This document shows, piece after piece, positions 44,339-52,608 of a DNA stretch of 64,000 bases (positions within the stretch are counted from its first letter, which is position 1; each line of letters starts with the position of its first letter). The notes under the pieces are model-generated. The model saw only the letters and a list, made by a program, of their open reading frames with translations, searched no databases and was not told where the DNA came from. The position numbers and the translations under genes were made by a program. The stretch is taken from positions 3,553,694 to 3,617,693 of the forward strand of contig NZ_KB913013.1 in NCBI RefSeq assembly GCF_000383955.1, in the 5' to 3' direction. The DNA is from Rudanella lutea DSM 19387. GTDB lineage: Bacteria; Bacteroidota; Bacteroidia; Cytophagales; Spirosomataceae.

Positions 44339-45787
44339 TTACATACCGTACTGGCGGATCAGCCCTATCCCCAACTGCCGTACCGCGTCGAGTAGCTGCT
44401 TAAGGTGGTCGAGCGTGGTCAGTGGGTTCATGATTGAGACCCGCAGCCAGGTATGCCCGCGTAAGCTGGTTTGTACGATGTAAAATTGCCCATCGGTAAG
44501 CATGGCCTGCCGAATAGCGCTATTGAGCTCGTTGATGCGGTCGGGAGAGACGGTTGCCCCAATGTACCGAAAACAGACAATGTTACTCTCGGGCTGCACG
44601 GCTATTTCAAAATCCGTTTGCCCGGCAATATGCTCTGCAAACTGACGCGCCAGGCCGTACTGAGCCTCTACGTACTCGGTGAAAAGGGCCTCACCATAGG
44701 TTTTCAAGGCCGTGTAAACTTTAGCACTCATCATGAGTTTGGTGCATTCAAAGGCTCGCTTGCCCGAATTGAACCAGTCGGGGCTACTGGCGTCGGCCCA
44801 GAGGTACTGGGCTTTCTGCTGAAACGTTCGGAACGCATCGGCATCGCGCCGGTAAAGCACCGCCGTCACTAAAGCGGGCATCATCATCATCTTGTGAAAA
44901 TCGACCACCACCGAGTCGGCTCGGTCGATACCCCGCACCAGCGGTCGGTAGGTATCGGAGAGAGCCGCCACAGCGCCATGAGCACCGTCGGCATGGAACC
45001 AGAGGTTGTGTTGCTCGCAAAAATCGGCAATGGCTGTCAGGGCATCGTATGAGCCCGTCGAGGTGGAGCAGGCCGAACCAATCACGGCAAATACGGTCAG
45101 ACCATCTGCCTGTGCCTGCTTCAGATACGGCCCCAGCAGGGCGGTTTGCATCTGGAATCGGTCATTAGTCGGGATTTTGATAATGCCCGCCGAACCGAGG
45201 CCCATAATTCGGGCCGCCCGGTCGACGTAGTAGTGGGCTTCTTCTGACACCATGATGGCGAGCCGGTCGGTACTGCCGTCGGCCCAAACGTCGGTGGGTG
45301 CCTTCAGGGCGCGGGCCGTCAGCAAGGCAGTCAGGTTGGCTAAGGTGCCGCCTGAGGTCATGAGGCCGCCTGCTTCGGGGCCGAGGCCAAGCCGCCCGGC
45401 GAGCCACCGGGTTAGCAGGCGTTCGAGCGCATTGCCAGCCATACCCATTTCGTACACAGCCTGTCCGTTGTTGAGCAGGCTGGTAAGGGCACTCGTTAGC
45501 GCTGACAGTGGCAGCGGAGCCGACACCTGATGGCCCATGAATCGGGGATTATGCAACTGAATGGAGTGGGTGAGCAAGTTTTTCCAGACAGCCGCCGGGT
45601 CGGGGTTGGTAGGTTGCTCAAAATCGCGTTGCCAGAACGCCAGTTCGTCGTCGGGCTCACGGTAGTGCAGGGGTGGTTGGTTGCCTGCCTGGGCATCGGC
45701 CAAAAAATCGGCCAATAAATCAATCAGGGCGTGGCCTTGCTGGCGAAACGTGTCGGGCGAATAAGCAGAAGTCAGTAACGGGCTCAT
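44339..45787 (-). CDS. Group II PLP-dependent amino-acid decarboxylase
   Basis: 482 residues from ATG 45787; an open frame reaches 45952 but would overlap the divergent meaB. Lys299 in VVDFHKMMMMP binds PLP; Asp267 and His270 in FHADGAHG, and His185 in SEEAHYYVDR complete the site. The sequence resembles tyrosine/DOPA- or diaminobutyrate-type decarboxylases; the product (an amine) cannot be identified. Divergent from MeaB by 79 bases. It is not GAD, since the glutamate-specific segments were not recognised. Confidence 0.85.
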   Translation of the reverse strand: MSPLLTSAYSPDTFRQQGHALIDLLADFLADAQAGNQPPLHYREPDDELAFWQRDFEQPTNPDPAAVWKNLLTHSIQLHNPRFMGHQVSAPLPLSALTSALTSLLNNGQAVYEMGMAGNALERLLTRWLAGRLGLGPEAGGLMTSGGTLANLTALLTARALKAPTDVWADGSTDRLAIMVSEEAHYYVDRAARIMGLGSAGIIKIPTNDRFQMQTALLGPYLKQAQADGLTVFAVIGSACSTSTGSYDALTAIADFCEQHNLWFHADGAHGAVAALSDTYRPLVRGIDRADSVVVDFHKMMMMPALVTAVLYRRDADAFRTFQQKAQYLWADASSPDWFNSGKRAFECTKLMMSAKVYTALKTYGEALFTEYVEAQYGLARQFAEHIAGQTDFEIAVQPESNIVCFRYIGATVSPDRINELNSAIRQAMLTDGQFYIVQTSLRGHTWLRVSIMNPLTTLDHLKQLLDAVRQLGIGLIRQYGM

Positions 45788-45866
45788 GTTTCGGGATAAC
45801 CACAAAGAGGCAAAATTCGTGGCATAAGCCGTAACGCTTACTTTTGCCGAAAGTTCGTCTGAAACC

Positions 45867-46838
45867 ATGCGCCCACGTTTTTCATCCCAACAGTACATCG
45901 ACGGCGTTTTGTCGGGAGACCGCTTGCTGCTGAGCCGGGCCATCACCCTCATCGAGAGCCGGTTAGATACGGATCAGGTGCTGGCGCAGGAGGTACTGGC
46001 TGCGGTAGCCCCGCATACGGGGCGCTCGGTGCGCGTGGGCATTACGGGCGTGCCGGGCGTGGGCAAGAGCACATTTATTGAGTCGTTTGGGCTGTATCTG
46101 ATCGAAAAAGGGCACCGCCTGGCGGTATTGGCCGTTGACCCCACGAGCCAACGGTCGGGGGGGAGCTTGCTGGGCGATAAAACCCGGATGGAGCAACTTT
46201 CTATGAACCCGCAGGCGTACATCCGGCCCACCCCCGCCGGTGACTCGCTTGGTGGAGTGGCACACCGCACTCGCGAAACCATGCTCCTGTGCGAAGCGGC
46301 TGGGTTCGATGTCATTCTGATCGAGACCGTTGGGGTGGGGCAGTCCGAAACGCTTGTTCACGGCATGGTCGATTTCTTTTTGTTGCTTATGCTTGCCGGT
46401 GCGGGCGATGAGCTTCAGGGCATGAAACGGGGCATTATGGAACTGGCCGATGCGCTGGCCATCACCAAAGCCGACAGCGACAATCAGCAGGCCGCCAACC
46501 GCGCTCGGGCTGAGTACCAAAACGCCCTGCACTTGTTCCCGCCCACGGGCACGGGCTGGTTTCCGCCGGTACTGACATGCTCGGCCCTGACGGGCGAAGG
46601 CATTGGCGAAGTGTGGGCCACGATTCAGGCGCATCAGCAGAAAGGCGAGCAGCAGGGGTTTCGGGCACAACGGCGGCAGGAACAGCAGATTACCTGGTTT
46701 CGTACGTACCTGCGTCAGCGATTGGAGCACCACTTCTTCGTACAGCCCGGTATGTCCGAACGGCTGCAACAAGCCGAGCAAGCCGTAAAAACGGGCGATT
46801 TGTTGCCCGTACAGGCTGTTGAAAGGTTGCTTGGGTAA
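45867..46838 (+). CDS. meaB: MeaB/ArgK-family GTPase, chaperone of methylmalonyl-CoA mutase
   Basis: 323 residues. Walker A GVPGVGKST at residues 61-69, DPTSQRSGGSLLGDKTRM (G2 region), ILIETVGVGQSE (Walker B) and ITKADSDNQQAANRA (base recognition) are all present. MeaB loads adenosylcobalamin into, and protects, the B12-dependent mutase. The mutase genes are not in the window. Its presence agrees with the B12-uptake unit 5 kb away, though not linked. Divergent from the decarboxylase gene. Confidence 0.92.
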   Translation: MRPRFSSQQYIDGVLSGDRLLLSRAITLIESRLDTDQVLAQEVLAAVAPHTGRSVRVGITGVPGVGKSTFIESFGLYLIEKGHRLAVLAVDPTSQRSGGSLLGDKTRMEQLSMNPQAYIRPTPAGDSLGGVAHRTRETMLLCEAAGFDVILIETVGVGQSETLVHGMVDFFLLLMLAGAGDELQGMKRGIMELADALAITKADSDNQQAANRARAEYQNALHLFPPTGTGWFPPVLTCSALTGEGIGEVWATIQAHQQKGEQQGFRAQRRQEQQITWFRTYLRQRLEHHFFVQPGMSERLQQAEQAVKTGDLLPVQAVERLLG

Positions 46839-46845
46839 AAAAATA

Positions 46846-46869
46846 GCTCCGGTATCAAAATACCGGAGC
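46846..46869. terminator. Terminator between meaB and the acidic-protein gene
   Basis: A 9-base stem (46846-46854 with 46861-46869) and 6-base loop; the A-run to its left makes a T-run on the minus strand, so it suits the minus-strand gene best. Confidence 0.6.
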
Positions 46870-46894
46870 CATGCATAGACGAAATGCCAACATC

Positions 46895-47302
46895 CTAACT
46901 GTTTCCGTACGCCCGGTCGGGTTCATCGGTACGGGTTGGAGCCATACCGTCGTCTTCGGTTGTGGTATTCCAGTCAGCATCTTCCACGTGCGTACCGGCC
47001 GGTTGAGTTTGGTTGTATCCATCACCCCCCATTGAGGCTGCTCCCGTCTGGTAGCCCGTCACTGAGTTATCGGTTTGTGTCCGAACGCTACTTTCGTCGT
47101 CGGTCACTGAGTCGTCGATTTCGGCGAAGTCATCCGAGAAATCGGTGTCATCACTCTGAATACGCTCCGTCGTCACCTGCCGGTTGTCGGGCTGGTTGAA
47201 GCGGTGGAGCTGATCCGTGCCGGGCAAATCGCCCCCGTTCTGCATCTGTTGCGACGCATACGAGTCGGTACTTTCTTTCCGTGAATTGCTTGAAACGCTC
47301 AT
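46895..47302 (-). CDS. Acidic, probably disordered protein, function unknown
   Basis: 135 residues, extremely polar: Asp, Thr, Ser, Gln, Asn and Gly dominate (DDTDFSDDFAEIDDSVTDDE) and there are hardly any hydrophobic residues, no signal peptide and no helix. It resembles hydrophilin-type or stress-linked proteins in composition only. A second such gene lies 146 bases upstream on the same strand. Reading frame quality (codon use, clear ATG, terminator) supports a real gene. Confidence 0.6.
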   Translation of the reverse strand: MSVSSNSRKESTDSYASQQMQNGGDLPGTDQLHRFNQPDNRQVTTERIQSDDTDFSDDFAEIDDSVTDDESSVRTQTDNSVTGYQTGAASMGGDGYNQTQPAGTHVEDADWNTTTEDDGMAPTRTDEPDRAYGNS

Positions 47303-47448
47303 AATCGTTGAGTTTTACAGTTTATAATCAACAGTTTGCATTTTAGAGTCTTCTGTTTGCCGAGATTGACCACCGCGGCTATGGTTTGTCGCTGGAGCAA
47401 ACGCGCCAGCCAACTAAAAACCGTAAACAGAAAACTCTAAACGGAGAA

Positions 47449-47982
47449 TCAATACGCTGGCTGATGGTCAGTTGACGTGCCCGTCCGGGCAATATCATCG
47501 TTTTCTTTTTCCTGTGAAGTGGCCGCGTTGGTGTCGCTGTCGTTAGCATCAGTCGACTCACCGGCCTTGCGAGCTTCTTCCTGCGCGTTGGGTACGCCCA
47601 CGGTATCGGCCGACGCGTAATCGTCGGGACCGGCCGAGGTCACATCAACGGTCGATGTGTTGGTTTGGGCTACACTGGCCGCTGCGTTTTTGGCGCCTTC
47701 TTCGGTTACCTCCATGGTGCTATTGTCGGTGTCGCCCTTGCGGATAACCCCGTTTTTACCGTCCATGTCGATGCCACCAAAACCCCGGATGTTTCGGCCG
47801 TCCTGACCGCCCCGGACCTGCACGCTATCGAGACCGTTGGCCGAATCGTCGACCAAATCGGTTCGTTTGTTGTCCTGCACCGCCTGATCCGCATCCATAC
47901 CGTCGGTGCCTTGCGGCCCTTGGGTACGCCCGTTGATCTGGGTGTCTTCCACTTTAACGGTTTTCTCCTCTTCCTTTTTCAT
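47449..47982 (-). CDS. Acidic, probably disordered protein, function unknown
   Basis: 177 residues beginning MKKEEEKTVKVEDTQING, with many Asp, Thr, Gly and Asn, and long stretches lacking hydrophobic residues (GMDADQAVQDNKRTDLVDD, STDANDSDTNAATSQEKEND). It is similar in composition but not in order to the 135-residue neighbour. No signal peptide or anchor. It diverges from a Crp-type regulator by 81 bases. Function is unknown; desiccation or osmotic protection is a guess from composition. Confidence 0.6.
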   Translation of the reverse strand: MKKEEEKTVKVEDTQINGRTQGPQGTDGMDADQAVQDNKRTDLVDDSANGLDSVQVRGGQDGRNIRGFGGIDMDGKNGVIRKGDTDNSTMEVTEEGAKNAAASVAQTNTSTVDVTSAGPDDYASADTVGVPNAQEEARKAGESTDANDSDTNAATSQEKENDDIARTGTSTDHQPAY

Positions 47983-48063
47983 AACGTTAATAGCCTAATT
48001 GTACTATTTTCAACGATTGAAAAATGGAAAGGTTTGTTAAAATGAGCAACTCACCCAACCCGT

Positions 48064-48648
48064 ATGGAACGCTATTACCAGACGCTCTACAACTATGTCG
48101 GTCAAATAATTGAATTGCCTGAGGCCGACAAAACCAGCATTCGGCAGTTATTTAAACCGTTTTTTGTACCCAAAGACACGATCATCGAGTCGGCTGGTCA
48201 GGTCCCTCAGTATCATAACTTCATTGTGTCGGGGTATATGCGGAACTTCCATCTTGACACTGACAACAACGAGATCACGACAGACCTGAATGATGGCCCC
48301 CGATTTTTTACCTCGTACTTTCATTTTATGAATCGGACGGTGTCGCCAGAAAGCCTACATTGTATTACTGACTGCGAACTGCTTCGTATTAGTCGGGACG
48401 ATGTGGAAGCGGGAGCTAAAGACAGCCTGACGCAGAAAGATTACACGATTCAGATTTTGCAGAAACACCTCTACGAAGATAAAATGCGGATGACCGATAT
48501 GGCCACTTTATCGGCCGACGAACGATACCGTAAGTTTATTCGAGACAAACCCGGTATTCTGCAACATGTGCCCTTGGGCTATGTGGCTTCATACCTGGGT
48601 ATTACCCAACGGCACCTGAGCCGGTTGCGCAAGGTGATAGTTTCTTAA
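48064..48648 (+). CDS. Crp/Fnr-family transcriptional regulator
   Basis: 194 residues. A cyclic-nucleotide-type beta-roll (about residues 20-120, including IIESAGQVPQYHNFIVSGYMRNF) is followed by a helix-turn-helix near the end (LGYVASYLGITQRHLSRLRKV). The Crp cAMP-binding Arg-Ala-Ala motif is not visible, so the effector may differ. It belongs to the Bacteroidota group regulating adjacent genes; the DUF2306 gene starts about 105 bases downstream, and the acidic protein gene lies upstream, divergent. Confidence 0.85.
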   Translation: MERYYQTLYNYVGQIIELPEADKTSIRQLFKPFFVPKDTIIESAGQVPQYHNFIVSGYMRNFHLDTDNNEITTDLNDGPRFFTSYFHFMNRTVSPESLHCITDCELLRISRDDVEAGAKDSLTQKDYTIQILQKHLYEDKMRMTDMATLSADERYRKFIRDKPGILQHVPLGYVASYLGITQRHLSRLRKVIVS

Positions 48649-48752
48649 CTGTTTGTCCCCGTTTTTAAGCCGCTCATCCGTATTGGACAAATGTCCAAAA
48701 AGCTGTCAACAAGAGGGTTGTAGGTTTGAAGAAACATAATAACCCTGTTACT

Positions 48753-49583
48753 ATGACAACTGATACACCTCGGCTGAGCGAAACCGTTACTCCTAATCCG
48801 AATAAAATTCTGAATCTGACCGGGACTATTTGGTTTGTGGTGGCAACTGCCGGCCAGTGGTTATTTGGCCTGTACATTGTGCTTTTCTACGGAAAATCGA
48901 CCATAATGGGCAATTTTGAACAGTGGAACAAGGCGCTTCCGAGAGGCTACGTGCCGGGTGACTGGAAAGGTAATGTAGCCATCGGTACTCATGTACTGTT
49001 AGCGGCTGTTATGGTGCTCGGAGGGCCATTACAGTTGATGCCGCAGGTCCGTAATCGCTTCTGCAATTTTCACCGTTGGCTCGGCCGAACGTATGTCGTC
49101 ACGGCAATGGTAGTCAGTACTGCAGGCGTATGGATGATCTGGACACGGGGAGCTGTCGGCGACACTTTTATGCATCTGAGCAACAGCATCCAGGCCATTT
49201 ATATTGTGCTATTTGCACTGTTCTGTATCCGCAGTGCCCGTAAGCGTCAATTGTCCATGCATCGGATTTGGGCATTGCGGCTTTTTATGGTGGCCAACGG
49301 AGTGTGGTTTTTTCGGATTGGGTTGCTCTGCTGGCTTGTGCTCAATGGAGGTCCGGTAGGTTTTGACCCCAAAACATTTACCGGTCCATTCCTTACGATA
49401 TTGTCGTTGTTTAGCTATGCCGTTCCCCTGCCACTGATTGTTCTAGAATTGTACCTCTATGCGCAGCGCAAACAGGTAAAAGCCCTGAGCCTTGCTGTTG
49501 GTACCCTAATTGCTTTTTGTACGGTCTTAATGGTTATCGGGATTATAGGAGCGGCAATGGGTTTGTGGCTTCCCAGACTGTAA
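48753..49583 (+). CDS. DUF2306 membrane protein
   Basis: 276 residues from ATG 48753 (a TTG at 48726 is the alternative). About seven hydrophobic helices; LLAAVMVLGGPLQLMPQVRNRF followed by FHRWLGRTYV is the DUF2306 hallmark. A further histidine in SMHRIWALRLFMVANGVWFFRIG is compatible with heme or metal contact but not proved. Function is unknown. It follows the Crp-type regulator and is likely its target. Confidence 0.8.
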   Translation: MTTDTPRLSETVTPNPNKILNLTGTIWFVVATAGQWLFGLYIVLFYGKSTIMGNFEQWNKALPRGYVPGDWKGNVAIGTHVLLAAVMVLGGPLQLMPQVRNRFCNFHRWLGRTYVVTAMVVSTAGVWMIWTRGAVGDTFMHLSNSIQAIYIVLFALFCIRSARKRQLSMHRIWALRLFMVANGVWFFRIGLLCWLVLNGGPVGFDPKTFTGPFLTILSLFSYAVPLPLIVLELYLYAQRKQVKALSLAVGTLIAFCTVLMVIGIIGAAMGLWLPRL

Positions 49584-49587
49584 ACGG

Positions 49588-50628
49588 CTAATTATCGTCT
49601 GCCTCCTCGACTACCGTATTCTCTTTCGGGCGTTCGTAGGTCATCTTGCCTTTTTCGTCCCATTCACTAATTACGTAGGGCTCAAAGCTGGTATCCCACT
49701 GATCGCGGGCGTGTTGGGTCAGTTTGCGCCGAAACTGCCGGGTAGTATTGGGGTAGTATTCGGTCCAGCGGCCTATTTTCACGCCATTGTCGTAGCGGCC
49801 CTCTTCGGCTAAGCGGCCGTTTTCGTGGAAGGCCATGTACGTACCTTTTATCTTACCAAACTCAATGGGTATTACCTCTTTCACCCGCGTGTGGGCCGAG
49901 TCGTAGTACGTAATCCGGGCTTCGGCCGGGAAACCCCGGTGCCAGCGCACCTTGTCGACCAGCATAAAGTTGCGGTCATACTTTTCCCAGCGGCCATCTT
50001 TGGCACCCACATAATAAAAGCCTTCGTCGGTGAGGTTCCCGTTGTCGAAACGTTTGTAGGGTCCGTGCAGAATCTGAATTTCGGCCTGCTCACGGTCGCG
50101 CGGTACGGCATTGGTAACCCGGTTGCCCTTCTGGTCGAACCAGTAAAAATCGCGGAGGTAGGCGGCTGGTTTCTGGTACTGTTTGAGTACGTAAAACTCC
50201 TCGACTACGGTGCGGTCGCCGGAGCCGAATTTATTGGTGATCCGTACAATCGGAATTCCTTCGTATTCGGTGCGGGCCATGCGCTTCTTTTTGGCCTCGC
50301 GCAACGCTTCCTTAAATTCGTCTTTTCGCTTTTTGAGTTGCTTAACCTTCAGGCCGAGGTCGGGCATGGTTTCCGACATAAGCTCGTTCATGGACGGAGC
50401 CGCGAGCCTGCCCGTAGAGTCAGTGACCAACGAGCTGACCGATGAGGCCGCTGCAGGTAGTGGTACCTTCGACAGCACCGAGCTTTGCTTTTTTGCTTTC
50501 ACGGGCGGCCCTCCTGCCGTGGTCAGGGCTGAGGGCGTCGATGTGCGGCTTTGAGCAAGCGTACCGGTATGCAAGAGGCCTATTAGACAGACAGTAATCA
50601 GTATAGCTAAAAATCGAACAGTAAACAT
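49588..50628 (-). CDS. Exported YwqK/MORN-repeat-like protein
   Basis: 346 residues with signal peptide (MFTVRFLAILITVCLIGLLHTGTLAQ). The second half shows repeated strand pairs of the toxin-antitoxin YwqK/MORN kind: GPYKRFDNGNLTDEGFYYVGAKDGRWEKYD, KGTYMAFHENGRLAEEGRYDNGVKIGRWTEYYP. A charged helix (LKVKQLKKRKDEFKEALREAKKKR) precedes them. Repeats of this type are found in Bacteroidota periplasmic proteins of unknown function. It is convergent with the DUF2306 gene, with a gap of four bases. Confidence 0.75.
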   Translation of the reverse strand: MFTVRFLAILITVCLIGLLHTGTLAQSRTSTPSALTTAGGPPVKAKKQSSVLSKVPLPAAASSVSSLVTDSTGRLAAPSMNELMSETMPDLGLKVKQLKKRKDEFKEALREAKKKRMARTEYEGIPIVRITNKFGSGDRTVVEEFYVLKQYQKPAAYLRDFYWFDQKGNRVTNAVPRDREQAEIQILHGPYKRFDNGNLTDEGFYYVGAKDGRWEKYDRNFMLVDKVRWHRGFPAEARITYYDSAHTRVKEVIPIEFGKIKGTYMAFHENGRLAEEGRYDNGVKIGRWTEYYPNTTRQFRRKLTQHARDQWDTSFEPYVISEWDEKGKMTYERPKENTVVEEADDN

Positions 50629-50671
50629 ATGACAAGCTACCTGGTAGAGCAGGTAAAGGCCAGAACTTTCT

Positions 50672-50679
50672 TAACTTTG
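50672..50679 (+). promoter_or_regulatory. Candidate -7 box upstream of fcl
   Basis: TAACTTTG matches TAnnTTTG. A transcript from here would carry the long inverted repeat at 50720-50801 in its leader. No -33 element is clear. Confidence 0.35.
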
Positions 50680-50719
50680 CAACGTGATTCAAACACGTTT
50701 TATTTCAAAGATACAAAAC

Positions 50720-50801
50720 AGTGATGAGTGATAAGCGATGAACGATGAGTAGCTGATACTCACGGAAGGTGCTCATCGTTCATCATTTATAACGCATCAC
50801 T
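50720..50801. repeat. Long imperfect inverted repeat before fcl
   Basis: Left arm 50720-50749 and right arm 50772-50801 match over 30 bases with about five mismatches around a 22-base loop. Each arm is rich in a degenerate GATGA unit. It ends 7 bases before the fcl start codon, in a divergent intergenic region, so it is not a simple terminator. Confidence 0.8.
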
Positions 50802-50808
50802 CCAAAAC

Positions 50809-51750
50809 ATGGAGCAGCAAGCAACGATTTACGTAGCCGGTCACCGGGGTATGGTGGGGTCGGCCATTGTTCGGAATCTTCAGGCCAAAGGCTACGAAAA
50901 TATCATTACCCGCACCTCGTCGGAGCTTGATCTGCGCAATCAGGCGGCCGTAGCGGAATTTTTTGCGACCGAAAAACCGGCGTATGTGTTTCTGGCTGCG
51001 GCCAAGGTAGGCGGTATTCTGGCCAACAACACATACCGTGCCGAATTCCTGTACGACAACCTGATGATCGAGTCGAACATCATTCATAGTGCGTACCAGA
51101 ACAAGGTAACCAAGCTGCTGTTTCTGGGGTCGTCGTGCATTTATCCTAAAATGGCCCCGCAACCTCTCCGCGAGGAGTCGTTGCTGACGGGCTTGCTGGA
51201 GCCTACCAACGAGCCGTATGCCATTGCCAAAATTGCGGGCATTAAGCTTTGCGAAGCGTATCGCAGTCAGTACGGGGCCAATTTTATTTCGGCCATGCCA
51301 ACCAACCTGTACGGTCCCAATGATAACTACGACCTGCAGGGCTCGCACGTGTTACCGGCCCTGATTCGTAAGTTTCACGATGCCAAGATCAACAACCTGC
51401 CTACTGTTGAGGTGTGGGGAACAGGCTCACCCCGTCGGGAGTTTCTGCACGCCGACGATCTGGCCGATGCGTGTGTGTTTCTGATGAACAACTACAACGA
51501 AGAGCTGTTTGTGAACATCGGTACGGGCGAAGATGTGACTATCCGCGAACTGGCCGAAATGGTGCAGGAGGTAGTAGGTTATGAAGGCGAGCTCCGCTGG
51601 AACACCGATAAGCCCGATGGTACACCCCGTAAGTTGATGGACGTATCGCGGTTGCATTCCCTCGGGTGGAAACACACTACCGATCTGCGTCAGGGCCTGG
51701 AAGTGACGTATCAGGATTTCCTGGCCAACGAAGAATTATACGTCGAGTAA
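50809..51750 (+). CDS. fcl: GDP-L-fucose synthase
   Basis: 313 residues, typical length. Rossmann GHRGMVGS at residues 11-18, catalytic Ser108/Ser109-Cys110 region ([10 protein letters not shown]), Tyr137-x3-Lys141 (YAIAK), and [21 protein letters not shown] are diagnostic of WcaG-type epimerase-reductases, which convert GDP-4-keto-6-deoxymannose to GDP-fucose. Partner gmd is not in the window. The neighbouring envelope genes suggest fucose in a surface glycan. Confidence 0.95.
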   Translation: MEQQATIYVAGHRGMVGSAIVRNLQAKGYENIITRTSSELDLRNQAAVAEFFATEKPAYVFLAAAKVGGILANNTYRAEFLYDNLMIESNIIHSAYQNKVTKLLFLGSSCIYPKMAPQPLREESLLTGLLEPTNEPYAIAKIAGIKLCEAYRSQYGANFISAMPTNLYGPNDNYDLQGSHVLPALIRKFHDAKINNLPTVEVWGTGSPRREFLHADDLADACVFLMNNYNEELFVNIGTGEDVTIRELAEMVQEVVGYEGELRWNTDKPDGTPRKLMDVSRLHSLGWKHTTDLRQGLEVTYQDFLANEELYVE

Positions 51751-51753
51751 AAG

Positions 51754-51828
51754 TAAGCAGCAGTAGGCAGTAGCAGTAAGCAGTGGCTGATACACAAGAT
51801 CTGCTTACTGCTACTGCCTGCTGCCACT
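51754..51828. repeat. Inverted repeat between fcl and the NeuD-like gene
   Basis: Left arm (51754-51783) and right arm (51801-51828) pair over about 28 bases and are built from a degenerate AGCAGTA unit. It lies between converging genes and may terminate both; the right arm reaches the stop codon of the acyltransferase gene. Confidence 0.75.
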
Positions 51829-52459
51829 ATATTTTCTGGGCTGGGTTGCCAAACACCGTAGCGCCAGCGGCTACGTTTTCCACCACCACCGACCCGGCCC
51901 CGATGCGGGCACCTTTTCCTACAGTGATGCCAGCCACTATGGTGACGCCTGTTCCGATGAACGCTTCAGGCTCAATCGTGACGTTACTGTTGACAATGGC
52001 CCCCGGACCGATATGGACAAAGTCGCCGACTTTAGCCCCCGCATCGATAATCGCTCCCGACTGAATCACGCAATGCTGCCCCACCTCGGCGGCTGGGTTA
52101 ATAACGACCCGTGCCCCGATGAGGTTACCGTGCCCAATGCCCGCCGACTGAGCAATAATGGCCGTGTCGTGAACGGCGTTGACGGGCTGTACCTTCCGGC
52201 GTTCGTTGAGCATCTTAACGAGCCGTTTCCGCACGCGGGCGTCGGCAATAGCCACACAAGCCTCGCATTTCTGGCCAATGAGCTTCAGGAAGCCGTCATC
52301 GTCGGTTTCGCCCAACACCGATATTTCGCCGAATTCTTTCCCGTGCAGGTCTTTGTTGTCGTCTAAAAGACCGTACACAACGACGCCGTTGCGCTGAAAA
52401 ATATCGAGGGCGGTTTGGCCGAGGCTACCGGCCCCAAAAATGAGAACTGGATTTTCCAT
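51827..52459 (-). CDS. NeuD-like acyltransferase (left-handed beta-helix)
   Basis: 210 residues from ATG 52459 (MENPVLIFGAGSLGQTALDIF); longer readings do not resemble the family. An N-terminal Rossmann-like domain (GAGSLGQ, VYGLLDDNKDLHGK) binds a nucleotide sugar; the C-terminal hexapeptide repeats (IGHGNLIGARVVINPAAEVGQHCVIQ ... KGARIGAGSVVVENV) form the acyltransferase helix. Members O- or N-acylate sugars such as sialic or bacillosamine types. With fcl converging and LpxH-like diverging, the gene belongs to surface-glycan metabolism. Confidence 0.85.
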   Translation of the reverse strand: MENPVLIFGAGSLGQTALDIFQRNGVVVYGLLDDNKDLHGKEFGEISVLGETDDDGFLKLIGQKCEACVAIADARVRKRLVKMLNERRKVQPVNAVHDTAIIAQSAGIGHGNLIGARVVINPAAEVGQHCVIQSGAIIDAGAKVGDFVHIGPGAIVNSNVTIEPEAFIGTGVTIVAGITVGKGARIGAGSVVVENVAAGATVFGNPAQKI

Positions 52460-52608
52460 AGAGGTAATAACTCCAAAGCGACCTACTCTGGTTCGCGGGT
52501 TTTCAGGTAGGCGTGCGCATGAACAGATTGTAAATAAGGACGTTAAATCGTAACGGTTTCGTAATGGCTCCGTAAACATTACGTCATGGGCGAACGATAG
52601 TTTCGTGC

